From: Bacteroidaceae bacterium
Lineage (GTDB): Bacteria; Bacteroidota; Bacteroidia; Bacteroidales; Bacteroidaceae
Reading direction: 5' to 3'
DNA length: 64,000 nucleotides
NCBI GenBank assembly: GCA_016284045.1
Contig: JAEEOB010000106.1
Span: 22,106 to 86,105, forward strand
Shown here piece by piece: positions 9,929-18,296 of this stretch (within the stretch, counting starts at the first letter, position 1; each line of letters opens with the position of its first letter). Both the position numbers and the translations under genes were made by a program. The notes beneath the pieces were generated by a model that saw only the letters and a list, made by a program, of their open reading frames with translations, did not search any database and had not been told where the DNA came from.

Positions 9929-10568
9929 GGTTCACGATGTTTTTAACATTTCGTCATGAAGAATTCATCTTTCTTTATAGCTTTAGCGTCTGCAAAAAAA
10001 TACAACTTATGTGCGCAGGTACTTCAGGATTTTGTGTGGAAATTTTAACGAACAAAGATGAGAAAGATTTTGTAGATGTTTTTAATAAGATATGCCATGG
10101 CATTAAGGGTGGTTCTAAAAATTCTGAATTAATATAACATTTCTAATGGATGGTTTCATCTCGATTGCTTTTTACTTTGCGAACATTCATAAATTGTTTT
10201 CATACTGATTAGTTTTTTAATTGTTTTGAAATCTGCTGCAAAGTTATTATCATGTTCTCCTTGTTCTTATCAGTTTTGCTGATAAATTGGAAAAAATGTT
10301 TAAAATGAAAAATACAGATTCAAGAAGCTGATGTGAAGAATAAAACGAAAACTTCTTTTTCAGAATCATAGTGTCTGTATGGTTCATCATTGCTGTTGAA
10401 AAACAGTATCAGTTGAATGGACAATTAAGGTAGAAGCATTGAAAAAGAAGCAAAAAGCAGTCCATTGGACTGAGAAAAAACCTTCGCGGAAAAAACCATG
10501 CGGACGATTTTTAGCTAAGTGTGTTAATATCAGTATATAATCTAAATGCGAAAGTTAAATTTGTTATT
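9929..10568. other. Gene-poor spacer
   Basis: This AT-rich stretch holds only a short doubtful reading frame (9937-10137) without a ribosome site or family resemblance. The part around 10440-10530 (AAAAAG-rich, then CCTTCGCGG) gave no recognisable gene. I see no tRNA or terminator that I can defend. Confidence 0.4.
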
Positions 10569-11822
10569 TTAATAATCTTCTTCCTCCTCATCATATTCCT
10601 CATACTCTTCATCATATTCCTCATCCTCCTCATCATATTCCTCATCCTCCTTATCATCGTAGCTGTAAGTGGTTGTGGACTTGTTGGTTGGAGCCCATTC
10701 ACGGTAGGCGTCGGCATAGCCGTGGTTGAAGCCGAGAATGAACGTCTGCTTGTTGTTGCCGCTGTAGGATGAGCCGTTGCGCCAGTCGCGGTAGCCATTG
10801 TAGCCAGATCCCTCTATCGCGTCCTCCTGACCCTGATAAAAGCCTTTCTTGTAGCCGTCGAGATAGGGTTTTGTGGTGTTCGTTCGGCGGTTTGCCTTCA
10901 TGCTGCTGTCAATCCGTTTCTGTTGCAGCTCTTCGAAAGTCATGTCCAGTTCAGACTTTTCTGCAGCCGGCTTTGTCTTTTCCACCTGAACCGTCGTTTC
11001 CTCTTCGCCAATGGCTTTCTTCGACTCTTCAATTGCATTCAGGGCTTCTTTGATGGTCTCGTCAGGATTTACCGAACCGAGAATATACCTTTCCACTTCT
11101 GCTGCTGCGCTGTCAACGGTTCCTTTAGTTACACCGTCTGCAGACCGTGATGCCGTGTCCACAACAGTCTTTATGGGGAATTTGTAATATGTGTTTTTTT
11201 TCTGTGATTTACATGCTCTATGGATGAATGAGAAGTAAATAATCCAAGCGATGAACGTAATAATCAACCCTATCTTTTTGTAATTAGTGTTTTGTGTGCC
11301 CTGTCTGTTTGGCTTTGTTCCGCCTCCCTGCTGTGACGGCGGTTGCTGATTCGGATAGGGCTGAGGTGTAGTGGTGTTCTGCTGCCCTGTCTGACGTCTG
11401 TTTGCCGGTTGTTCCCACCAGTTTTTTTTCTTTTGTGGTCTCTGTGGCTGCTGACTGGGCTGTGGTGTCTGAGTTACTGATGACGGTGTGGTTTCTGTCG
11501 ATGTTGGCAGGCCGCATTTCCATCCTATAGCCCATGCTATGCTGTTGAGCAGGCTACCAATCAGTTCCTGCTTGTAGCCATAGATATGTTCGAGCCGGTT
11601 TTGTATTTTCAGCAGTTCTGTCTGTTGTTCTGCTGCCGTTTTTCCATCCGCCTTTTGTATAGTGGTGCCGCAATGCTCATCGATGAAGCTGGTCAATATC
11701 CATCGGTGCGCCGGATTTTCAAATCCGCCGTAGTCGGAGACCATGTTCACGAGCCTCTCCTCATTGAGCATCTCAAGTCCGTAGGTGCTTAGTATGATTT
11801 TAAGCGCTTTGCGTAGTTCCAA
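10569..11822 (-). CDS. Unknown membrane protein with Pro/Gln linker and acidic tail
   Basis: A 417-residue protein of unknown function, apparently starting with TTG. The first about 100 residues form a helical domain of the pattern LSTYGLEMLNEERLVNMVSDYG, also found in Bacteroidetes proteins near chaperone genes, which is recalled and not tested. A proline/glutamine-rich linker (about 105-180) and one membrane segment (about 183-203, LIITFIAWIIYFSF) follow. The part after the membrane contains YLDGYKKGFYQGQEDAI and ILGFNHGYADAYREW, spaced tyrosine-glycine motifs of a helical type. The protein ends in a D/E/Y-rich tail of about 40 residues. It is last in the reverse operon. A C8 tract lies just before the start codon (see findings). 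Confidence 0.7.
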   Translation of the reverse strand: MELRKALKIILSTYGLEMLNEERLVNMVSDYGGFENPAHRWILTSFIDEHCGTTIQKADGKTAAEQQTELLKIQNRLEHIYGYKQELIGSLLNSIAWAIGWKCGLPTSTETTPSSVTQTPQPSQQPQRPQKKKNWWEQPANRRQTGQQNTTTPQPYPNQQPPSQQGGGTKPNRQGTQNTNYKKIGLIITFIAWIIYFSFIHRACKSQKKNTYYKFPIKTVVDTASRSADGVTKGTVDSAAAEVERYILGSVNPDETIKEALNAIEESKKAIGEEETTVQVEKTKPAAEKSELDMTFEELQQKRIDSSMKANRRTNTTKPYLDGYKKGFYQGQEDAIEGSGYNGYRDWRNGSSYSGNNKQTFILGFNHGYADAYREWAPTNKSTTTYSYDDKEDEEYDEEDEEYDEEYEEYDEEEEDY

Positions 11823-11836
11823 GGTGTGATTCTTTT

Positions 11837-11844
11837 GGGGGGGG
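11837..11844. repeat. G8/C8 homopolymer tract before the start of the 417-residue gene
   Basis: Eight consecutive G on the plus strand lie 15 bp upstream of the TTG start of the reverse gene; a G6 tract follows at 11975. Such tracts are prone to slipped-strand length change. Confidence 0.6.
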
Positions 11845-11854
11845 TGATAGGTTT

Positions 11855-11966
11855 TAGGCTTACTAGGTTTACTAGGTTAACTAGGCTTACTAGGTTTACT
11901 AGGTTAACTAGGCTTACTAGGTTAACTAGGCTTACTAGTTTTACTAGGTTAACTAGGCTTACTAGG
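11855..11966. repeat. 9-bp tandem array, about 12 units
   Basis: The units CTTACTAGG, TTTACTAGG and TTAACTAGG alternate with an exact 9-bp period between plsC and the next gene of the operon. Units keep the core ACTAGG while the first bases vary. The array lies entirely between two genes. Confidence 0.9.
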
Positions 11967-11999
11967 GATTTTTTGGGGGGTAGGTTGTTTAGGGATGAC

Positions 12000-12052
12000 G
12001 AAAATTCATCATTCTTCATTCATCATTCTTCATTCATCATTCTTCATTTTTT
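12000..12052. repeat. 14-bp tandem array at the 3' end of plsC
   Basis: Three near-identical copies of the 14-bp unit CATCATTCTTCATT start inside the last codons of plsC and extend past its stop. The unit resembles the plsC terminal codons (ATGAAGAATGA on the reverse strand), so it may have grown by copying the gene end. Confidence 0.6.
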
Positions 12053-12762
12053 TCCAGCTTGCTGTGGATGATGTCCCATGTGTCCTGCATGAACTTCTTG
12101 GTGGGGTGCTGCCGATAGACTTCTGTAGGGATAACATCGTGGACAAAAAGTCGGAGTGTGCCGTGACTGACAGACTTCGCTTTGCGGCTGAATATCTTGA
12201 AGGAGCCGTTTATAGTCATGGGCACGATTGGTAGCCCAATCTCGTTGGAGAGCATGAAGGCTCCCCGCTTGAACTCTCCCATCTCCCCGTCGAAAGTGCG
12301 GGTGCCCTCAGGGAATATCACCATCGACATACCACCCTGCAGTGTCTTACGTGACTGTTGTACTGCCTTCTGTATGCCGCTGCGTGTGTCATCAACAAAA
12401 ATCTGGCCAGACACCTTGCACGCCAGCCCCACAAACGGAATCTTACGCAGGTATTCCTTCATCATCCATTTGAAGTTGTGACCAAGATATCCGTAAATCA
12501 GGAAGATGTCGAAATATCCCTGATGGTTAGCCAGAAACACATACGACTGCTTCTTCGACAGTTTCTCTCTGCCCTCTACCTTGATTCCGAGCAGGAACAA
12601 CCGGCAGGTGAAGCGCGACCACCACTTGCACATGAAATAATCCACGATGTCTTTGTCGCCCAGAAGGGCAGCGAACATAATGATCAGCGCTGTGATAATG
12701 GTGATTATCACAAATAGTGGTAGCGCGATACAAAAAGAATACAGTTTATATAAGAAATTCAT
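12037..12762 (-). CDS. plsC: 1-acyl-sn-glycerol-3-phosphate acyltransferase (PlsC type)
   Basis: This 241-residue membrane-bound enzyme adds the second fatty acyl chain to lysophosphatidate. A hydrophobic N-terminus (about residues 5-33) anchors it. The family motifs are present: NHQGYFD (the HX4D catalytic motif) and FPEGTRTF, which binds the phosphate of the substrate. The length agrees with the family. It is the fifth gene of the reverse operon. The spacer before its start holds a TTAACTCC mini-hairpin array and the spacer after it holds 14-bp and 9-bp arrays. The exact acyl acceptor could also be another lysophospholipid. Confidence 0.92.
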   Translation of the reverse strand: MNFLYKLYSFCIALPLFVIITIITALIIMFAALLGDKDIVDYFMCKWWSRFTCRLFLLGIKVEGREKLSKKQSYVFLANHQGYFDIFLIYGYLGHNFKWMMKEYLRKIPFVGLACKVSGQIFVDDTRSGIQKAVQQSRKTLQGGMSMVIFPEGTRTFDGEMGEFKRGAFMLSNEIGLPIVPMTINGSFKIFSRKAKSVSHGTLRLFVHDVIPTEVYRQHPTKKFMQDTWDIIHSKLEKNEE

Positions 12763-12780
12763 TCGGGAGCTAAAATTAAA

Positions 12781-12867
12781 TTTGGAGTTAATTCTACGAA
12801 TGGGAGTTAATCCCTGCGGGATGGAGTTAAAGTCCTTCGGAAATGGAGTTAAATACGGAATTGGAGT
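12781..12867. repeat. TTAACTCC mini-hairpin array before plsC
   Basis: GGAG(TTAA) occurs at 12784, 12803, 12823 and 12845 on the plus strand, separated by mini-hairpins ATTCTACGAAT, ATCCCTGCGGGAT and TCCTTCGGA. It fills the spacer between the metallophosphoesterase and plsC and ends 19 bp before the plsC start codon. Confidence 0.75.
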
Positions 12868-12871
12868 GCCT

Positions 12872-14152
12872 TTATTTCAGTTTTTTCAGCGTAATGATGT
12901 CAAGCTCAGGCCATGCACCGAAGCGGAAAGGGAGCATGATGTTTCCCACGCCGTCAGTGACATTCAGCACCTGAAAGCCTTCTGTATAGACACCTGACCA
13001 TTCGCGGTATTTATGTTGGATAGGCGACCATCCAAAGATTTTGAACTGACCGGCATGGGTGTGTCCCGCTAGCGTGAGGTCGATGTTTGTCTCAGGGATG
13101 ATGTCTCGTCGCCAATAGGTGGGGTCGTGTGTGAGCAGTATGCTGAAAGTATGTGGGGGAGGGGCCACGAGGCTGTCCTCGCTCTTTCTCTGTTCCAAGC
13201 CTGTCAGTCCTTCTGCCATTTTGTGGATGTCACCAAGGGCCGGCCATGGGGGCATTCCGTCGTTTTCCGAGCCAAGCAGTGCGATGGAGTCGTTGCCACG
13301 ACGAAGCACTATATTCTCGTTAAGTAGCAGATGCCAGCCGTATGAACGCTCTTTAAACTTGATGAGCTCCATGTCGCGTTTCTTTTCTGCCTCGCTCGTG
13401 AAATGCAGATACATGTCATAGTCGTGGTTGCCCAGCACGCTGTAAACCCCGTCAGGAGCATGGAGCTTGTTGAGCACCTGTTCAAAGCCCTGCAGTTCTG
13501 CAGACTCGTAGTTCACGATATCACCCGTAAACACTACCATGTCGCAGTGCTGACGGTTGATGAGATCCACAATCGTACTGACATCTCTCTGATGACCATC
13601 GGCAAACGTACCGATATGCAGGTCTGAGAAATGCAGGATACGGTAGCCATCGAACGAGTCAGGCAGCGACTCGAAATAAATTTCCTGCTGATTAACTTGA
13701 TAACGGTTACGTCCCCAGAAATAACCATATAGGATGATGAACGAAGAGCAAAGAGCGAAAGCCATGGCAAATAACCGTATATTGCGCCGAAGAACTTTAC
13801 CCTGTTGCTCTTTTCTTTCCACATCTTCTTCAGTGTATTCATGGTCGGGTTTCAGACGGGCTTTCAGCCTCCCGCAGCTGACTCCTATGGCATCGAAGAT
13901 GGTAAAGAGCATTTTAGGAGATGTGACAGTGAGGAATACAATCATCAGCGTGCCGACCATCGGCTGATGTGGGGCGCGTAAGTCGTCGTGAACCAAAACG
14001 ACGATGAGGTAAGTCAGCAGGAGAAGCGACGGCAGGAAATAAAGGGCGCGCTTCCACCACACTGAAGTCCATTTGCGAATATACACATAATATATATAGA
14101 TGTCGGGGACAATCAGCAATATGAATAAAACAAAGAGTACTCGCTGAAGCAT
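12872..14152 (-). CDS. Membrane-anchored metallophosphoesterase
   Basis: A 426-residue calcineurin-like phosphoesterase of the YkuE / UDP-diacylglucosamine hydrolase-like group. Hydrophobic segments occupy about residues 4-24, 37-56, 68-87 and 128-147. The catalytic domain carries the metal-binding set in order: HFSDLHIGTF, VVFTGDIVNYES, VLGNHDYD, LLTHDPTYW and LTLAGHTHAGQ. All expected ligands are present. The substrate is unknown; cell-envelope phospholipids or lipid intermediates are plausible because plsC and a polyprenol-phosphate glycosyltransferase lie in the same operon, but this is inference. Confidence 0.9.
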   Translation of the reverse strand: MLQRVLFVLFILLIVPDIYIYYVYIRKWTSVWWKRALYFLPSLLLLTYLIVVLVHDDLRAPHQPMVGTLMIVFLTVTSPKMLFTIFDAIGVSCGRLKARLKPDHEYTEEDVERKEQQGKVLRRNIRLFAMAFALCSSFIILYGYFWGRNRYQVNQQEIYFESLPDSFDGYRILHFSDLHIGTFADGHQRDVSTIVDLINRQHCDMVVFTGDIVNYESAELQGFEQVLNKLHAPDGVYSVLGNHDYDMYLHFTSEAEKKRDMELIKFKERSYGWHLLLNENIVLRRGNDSIALLGSENDGMPPWPALGDIHKMAEGLTGLEQRKSEDSLVAPPPHTFSILLTHDPTYWRRDIIPETNIDLTLAGHTHAGQFKIFGWSPIQHKYREWSGVYTEGFQVLNVTDGVGNIMLPFRFGAWPELDIITLKKLK

Positions 14153-14230
14153 GTTTGTTTTTTTATTGGGAAGTTAATTTTCTTTGAAAACAGAGTTAAT
14201 TATTCTGCTCTCGCTTATTCGCAGTTTTCT

Positions 14231-15160
14231 TTATTTAATATATTTTCTCATTTCTTCCAAAGGCATTCCCCGACGTCGGGCGTAGTCGGCAAGCTGGTCG
14301 TCGAGGACTGTGCCCACAGCAAAATAGCGGGCGTATGGCGATGAAAGCATGAGTCCTGAGACTGAGGCATGGGGAATCATCATGCCATGCTCTGTCAGGC
14401 TTATTCCCACAGCATCGAAATCGATGAGCTGAGAGAGCAGGAAATTCAACGATATGTCGGGAAGGCAAGGATAGCCCACGGCAGGACGGATGCCTTGATA
14501 TTGTTCCGTGTGAAGCTCGTCGATGCTCAGCGACTCGTTGGGGGCATACCCCCACAGTTCTTTCCGTACATACTCATGCAGCCGCTCAGCGCCAGCCTCA
14601 GCCAATCGGTCGGACAAGGTTTGCATCATCAACGTATGATAGTCGTCGGGACTGAGCGTGGTTGCTGCTGCACGACGTATGCTGCTGCTTGCTGACACCT
14701 GGGGTGATGTCTGGCTTACGGATGTGGCAAAGATGCCGATGGTGTCGGTTTTTCCACATGCTTCGTCATAGATGAAATCAGCAGTTGAAAGGCAATACCC
14801 GTCAGATCCGGGTGTCTGCTGACGAAGCATCGGCAACACAAATGGTTTGTCTCCTTCTGGCTTCCGGATGAGAATATCGTCGCCTGAGGCTACTGCCGGA
14901 TACAACTCCACCACACAGTGGATGCTCACGTGTCCGCTCATGCGCGAAAGTTCCCGTTGGGCATCGCTGTAGAGCGACAGGGCCTCAGATGCTTTCGGTT
15001 GCTCATCGATAGCAAACGAACTGATCCACTGCCTACGACATGCGTCGCATCCATGAACCTTGGCGACACGTGCATAATGAGGAGGTATTCCCCAGGCGTG
15101 GAAGAAATAAGTCCAGTTGATATAAGGAACCAGGTCGGAAACGCTGTAGGTGCAGAGCAT
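14231..15160 (-). CDS. Free-standing MetH activation domain protein
   Basis: The 309-residue protein matches the vitamin B12-dependent methionine synthase activation domain (Met_synt_B12). In MetH this domain binds S-adenosylmethionine for reductive methylation of oxidised cobalamin. Typical elements are INWTYFFHAWG at the start, the stretch around FIYDEACGKTDTIGIFATSV, RLAEAGAERLHEYVRKELWGYA, and the SAM-binding RPAVGYPCLPD near residues 235-250. The pterin-, homocysteine- and cobalamin-binding domains of MetH are absent, and no metH lies in the window. It is the third gene of the reverse operon. It likely works in trans with a shortened MetH encoded elsewhere. Confidence 0.88.
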   Translation of the reverse strand: MLCTYSVSDLVPYINWTYFFHAWGIPPHYARVAKVHGCDACRRQWISSFAIDEQPKASEALSLYSDAQRELSRMSGHVSIHCVVELYPAVASGDDILIRKPEGDKPFVLPMLRQQTPGSDGYCLSTADFIYDEACGKTDTIGIFATSVSQTSPQVSASSSIRRAAATTLSPDDYHTLMMQTLSDRLAEAGAERLHEYVRKELWGYAPNESLSIDELHTEQYQGIRPAVGYPCLPDISLNFLLSQLIDFDAVGISLTEHGMMIPHASVSGLMLSSPYARYFAVGTVLDDQLADYARRRGMPLEEMRKYIK

Positions 15161-15221
15161 GATGGGTTTGGTTTTGGATTGATGACTGAACGGTGATTGG
15201 CCGGAGACTTCAGTTTTTCAG

Positions 15222-16565
15222 TTATCCGAAACGAAGTGCCTTGCCCCTCACACCGTCGATGACGATGCCGTCGCAGTAGGCGGTCTTGCCGTTCACGATG
15301 GTCCGACGCACTTTCCATTTGAATGTACGCTCATCCATCGGAGTCCATCCGCATTTCGTGTAGTAACGGCCTTTCAGCACCTGCCAGTTAGCATCAGGAT
15401 CAACCAGTACGAGATCGGCATAGTAGCCCTTGCGGATATAGCCTCTCTGACCGATTTTGAACAACCGCGCCTGATTGTGGCAAAGCAAATCAACCACACG
15501 TGGACGGCTGAGGTAGCCTTTGTCGCTCAGTTCGAGCATGCTCACAAGAGAGAACTGTACCATCGGCATGCCCGAAAGTGCTTTCAGGGCACCACCCTGT
15601 TTCTCTTTCAGAAGATGGGGAGCATGGTCGGTCGATACCACATCGATGATGCCGGTGGAAAGGGCATGACGAAGTGCCTCACGGTCCTCACTGCTTTTGA
15701 CAGCGGGATTGCACTTTATCATACAGCCCAGCTGGTCGTAGTCGTCAGAGCAGAACATCAGGTGGGGAATGACCACCTCACATGTGATTCGTTTTTCTTC
15801 CAGTGGAATGTCATTGCGGAACAGGTCGAGCTCCTTCTTCGAAGACACATGGGCGATATGAAGCCGGGCACCCGTTTCCTTTGCGATTTTTACGGCGACA
15901 GACGAAGAGGCGAAGCAGGCCTCTGTCGTGCGGATGCGGGAGTGATAACGTACTGGAAAGTCGTTCTGTCCTTTATAACGTTTCTTGAAATAACGGATAT
16001 TCTGGTTGATAATGTCGGTGTCCTCGCAATGGGTCATCAGTAGCAGCGGACTGTTGCCGAAGATGTCGTAGAGTGCACGCTCACGATCTACCAGCAAACC
16101 GCCGGTGGTACTGCCCATATACACTTTCACACCTGGCACCACTGAGGGGTCGAGATCTTTGATGGTCTCCAAGTTCGTGTTGGTCGCGCCAAAAAAGAAT
16201 GAGTAGTTCACACGGCTCTTCTCTGCTGCAATCCGATGTTTCTCTTCTAAGGCTTCGAGCGTTGTGGTGGGGGGGATGCAGTTGGGCATGTCGATGTACG
16301 ATGTCACACCGCCAGCTGCTGCGGTGCGGCTCTCAGAGGCGATGTCGGCTTTCTCCGTCATTCCCGGCTCTCTGAAATGCACATGGCTGTCGATAATGCC
16401 AGGAAGCAGGTAGAGACCGGTGCCGTCAATCACTTGGTCATAGCCCGATAAGTCCGTTGCCGGTCCATCTGTCACTTCTGCTATATGTTCACCTTCTATA
16501 ACAACGCTGCCAAGCCATTCCTTGCCCTCGTTGATAATGGTTGCATTATGGATTATGGTTTTCAT
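15222..16565 (-). CDS. pyrC: Dihydroorotase
   Basis: This 447-residue zinc amidohydrolase closes carbamoyl-aspartate to dihydroorotate in pyrimidine synthesis. The metal-site motifs are DSHVHFREPGMTEK (the first two histidines and the substrate-binding arginine), THCEDTDII, IAHVSSKKE and the terminal STDHAPH. Length and motifs fit the class I (PyrC / DHOase type I) group. Allantoinase and dihydropyrimidinase are related, but the DSHVHFREPG pattern and the neighbouring polyprenol-phosphate transferase fit the Bacteroidetes dihydroorotase locus better. Second gene of the reverse operon. Confidence 0.9.
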   Translation of the reverse strand: MKTIIHNATIINEGKEWLGSVVIEGEHIAEVTDGPATDLSGYDQVIDGTGLYLLPGIIDSHVHFREPGMTEKADIASESRTAAAGGVTSYIDMPNCIPPTTTLEALEEKHRIAAEKSRVNYSFFFGATNTNLETIKDLDPSVVPGVKVYMGSTTGGLLVDRERALYDIFGNSPLLLMTHCEDTDIINQNIRYFKKRYKGQNDFPVRYHSRIRTTEACFASSSVAVKIAKETGARLHIAHVSSKKELDLFRNDIPLEEKRITCEVVIPHLMFCSDDYDQLGCMIKCNPAVKSSEDREALRHALSTGIIDVVSTDHAPHLLKEKQGGALKALSGMPMVQFSLVSMLELSDKGYLSRPRVVDLLCHNQARLFKIGQRGYIRKGYYADLVLVDPDANWQVLKGRYYTKCGWTPMDERTFKWKVRRTIVNGKTAYCDGIVIDGVRGKALRFG

Positions 16566-16633
16566 AAAGTAATTGCTTGTTTTCTTGACTGTATGCTCCT
16601 CTTACCTTCCAATAAAATACTATTTACGGAAAA

Positions 16634-17386
16634 TCATTCGTCATTTATCTTAGGATATTTCTTGAACCAGCCGTCCCAACGCAGGCGTATCACACCGAAG
16701 AGCGCTTCGGAGAAAATACCGCCGCTCATCTTCGAAACACCTTCAACACGGTTGACAAACACCACTGGCACTTCTTTGATTTTGAAGCCGCACTTGTAGG
16801 CAGTGAATTTCATCTCAATCTGAAAAGCGTAGCCTTTGAAACGGATGTCCTTCAGGTTGATAGTCTCAAGCACCCGCCGGCGGTAGCATTTGAAGCCTGC
16901 TGTCGTGTCCTTCACCTTCATCCCTGTTATCAGCCGAACGTATTTCGATGCGAAATACGACATCAGCACGCGGCCCATCGGCCAGTTCACCACATTTACT
17001 CCGCCGATATATCGTGAACCGATCGCCACGTCATACCCCTCGTCAGCGCATGCAGAATAGAGACGGGGTAGGTCGTTGGGGTTGTGGGAGAAGTCAGCGT
17101 CCATTTCGAAGATGTAGTCGTAGCCATGTTCCAGGCTCCATTCAAATCCGCGGATATAAGCTGTGCCCAATCCCAGCTTACCTTCACGCTCCACGATGAA
17201 GAGCTGGCCGTTGAACTCGTTGGTGATGAGCTGTTTCACGATGTTGGCAGTGCCATCGGGCGATCCATCGTCGATGACAAGGATGTGGAACGACTTCTCC
17301 AAGGCAAACACCGCGCGGATGATTTTCTCGATGTTCTCCTTCTCGTTATATGTGGGTATGATGACTATGCTGTCGCTTGCTCTCAT
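16634..17386 (-). CDS. Polyprenol-monophosphomannose synthase-like glycosyltransferase (GT2)
   Basis: A 250-residue family 2 glycosyltransferase of the dolichol-phosphate mannosyltransferase type. It moves a sugar from a nucleotide donor to a polyprenyl phosphate at the inner membrane. Motifs include VIIPTYNEKENI at the start, IDDGSPDGTA and the metal-binding EMDADFSHNP near residues 94-103. There is no C-terminal membrane domain, so it is the short soluble (Dpm1-like) form. It is the first gene of the reverse operon, directly followed by pyrC, an arrangement often seen in Bacteroidetes. The sugar (mannose or glucose) cannot be decided from sequence alone. Confidence 0.9.
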   Translation of the reverse strand: MRASDSIVIIPTYNEKENIEKIIRAVFALEKSFHILVIDDGSPDGTANIVKQLITNEFNGQLFIVEREGKLGLGTAYIRGFEWSLEHGYDYIFEMDADFSHNPNDLPRLYSACADEGYDVAIGSRYIGGVNVVNWPMGRVLMSYFASKYVRLITGMKVKDTTAGFKCYRRRVLETINLKDIRFKGYAFQIEMKFTAYKCGFKIKEVPVVFVNRVEGVSKMSGGIFSEALFGVIRLRWDGWFKKYPKINDE

Positions 17387-17433
17387 GGTGGTAAGTAAAG
17401 TCAGAAGATTTTATGCGGATGCTATTTAAAATG

Positions 17434-17465
17434 CGAAGATACAAAAAATAAATGTATCTGCCAAA
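17434..17465 (-). promoter_or_regulatory. Promoter of the six-gene reverse operon
   Basis: On the reverse strand TTTG (17462-17465), a 20-bp spacer and TATCTTCG (17434-17441) fit the Bacteroidetes promoter with one change in the -7 box. It lies 48 bp before the start codon of the glycosyltransferase gene. Confidence 0.6.
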
Positions 17466-17528
17466 TGACAACTAAACGTTTTTTTTGATATTTATTCGTT
17501 TCTATGATTCTATTCAAAAAATATTCCG

Positions 17529-17536
17529 TATTTTTG
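17529..17536 (+). promoter_or_regulatory. -7 box of the glycine-zipper lipoprotein gene
   Basis: TATTTTTG fits TAnnTTTG and lies 40 bp upstream of the start codon. The -33 region is a weak match. Confidence 0.5.
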
Positions 17537-17575
17537 CATAATAGATTAGTGTAACATATTTAACAATTACTACTG

Positions 17576-17899
17576 ATGAATAAATTTCGTTTGTTTATTT
17601 GTGTTATGATGAGTGCGTTTGTTTTTGGGGCTTGTAACTCCACCACGGGATCTATCGTGGGTGGAACGTCGGGGTCCATCGTTGGCGGAATTCTTGGTAG
17701 CCAGATTTCCAATAACCCGGTGGGTAGTATAGTCGGATCCATAGGTGGCTCATACGCCGGGTCAGTGGCTGGTAGCAGTATCGGTTCGGGAAAGGCGTTC
17801 AAGAAGAAGAGCAGGAAAAGTAAGAAGAATGATGACAAGGCTGAAATCCAGACCATCGAGGGACAGCAGCCTGTGAGTACCGATGACATGTATAAGTGA
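17576..17899 (+). CDS. Small glycine-zipper lipoprotein
   Basis: A 107-residue exported protein. The N-terminal hydrophobic segment ends in AFVFGACN, a good lipobox with the acylated cysteine at residue 20. The body (about residues 21-75) is a glycine/serine zipper with repeats of the form GSIVGGxxGS and small residues every four positions, as in the glycine-zipper family that embeds in membranes. The C-terminus is basic (KKKSRKSKK) and then polar. It resembles outer-membrane slyB-like or YMGG-type lipoproteins. Specific function is unknown. Confidence 0.8.
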   Translation: MNKFRLFICVMMSAFVFGACNSTTGSIVGGTSGSIVGGILGSQISNNPVGSIVGSIGGSYAGSVAGSSIGSGKAFKKKSRKSKKNDDKAEIQTIEGQQPVSTDDMYK

Positions 17900-18088
17900 T
17901 TGTTTCATTGAGTTGATGATGCTGCCTGACTGCCGATGTTTTTTTAGCAGGCGGGTTAATAACCGGAATAATAAGATTATTCAGAAAAATCATAGTACTC
18001 AGACTAAAAACTAAAAAATCTGGTCTGTCATAAAATATATTCAGTTTTTGTTCGTTTATAATAATAACTGACATAAATTATTTTGCCT

Positions 18089-18268
18089 ATGACAGATTCT
18101 ACTCACGATTGCACAGACACGAAGAAAAAATCACTGTCGAAGAAACTGACAGGAAAAGCCACCGGAAAAATGAAAAAGGTGCTGAGACTATCTGATGAGA
18201 TAAGGCCTGGTGCTGATGCGCTTTTCTTTATCCGGCTCTTTGCAAGGGCATGTCAGCCAATATGCTGA
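18089..18268 (+). CDS. Possible 59-residue small protein upstream of mfd
   Basis: An ATG-started frame encodes a lysine-rich first half (KKKSLSKKLTGKATGKMKK) and a more hydrophobic end (ADALFFIRLFARAC). I do not recognise it. It is preceded by ATTATTTTG, an imperfect -7 box, only four bases before the ATG. Its stop lies inside a 7-bp hairpin (18251-18270). It could be a leader peptide for mfd, a small protein, or chance. Confidence 0.25.
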   Translation: MTDSTHDCTDTKKKSLSKKLTGKATGKMKKVLRLSDEIRPGADALFFIRLFARACQPIC

Positions 18269-18270
18269 CA
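18251..18270 (+). terminator. Hairpin just before mfd
   Basis: TGTCAGC and GCTGACA form a 7-bp stem around a 6-nt loop, followed by CTCCCCTTTT. It may be a weak terminator or attenuator between the small upstream frame and mfd. Confidence 0.4.
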
Positions 18271-18296
18271 GACTCCCCTTTTAGTTCTTATCCGTT

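Noticed and set aside
9937..10137. 66-codon forward frame after the ATPase palindrome
   Set aside because: Has no ribosome site, no promoter box close to it and no family resemblance; the region is AT-rich and short frames are expected.
11855..11966. CRISPR array
   Set aside because: Units are 9 bp and directly joined without spacers; no cas genes are present.
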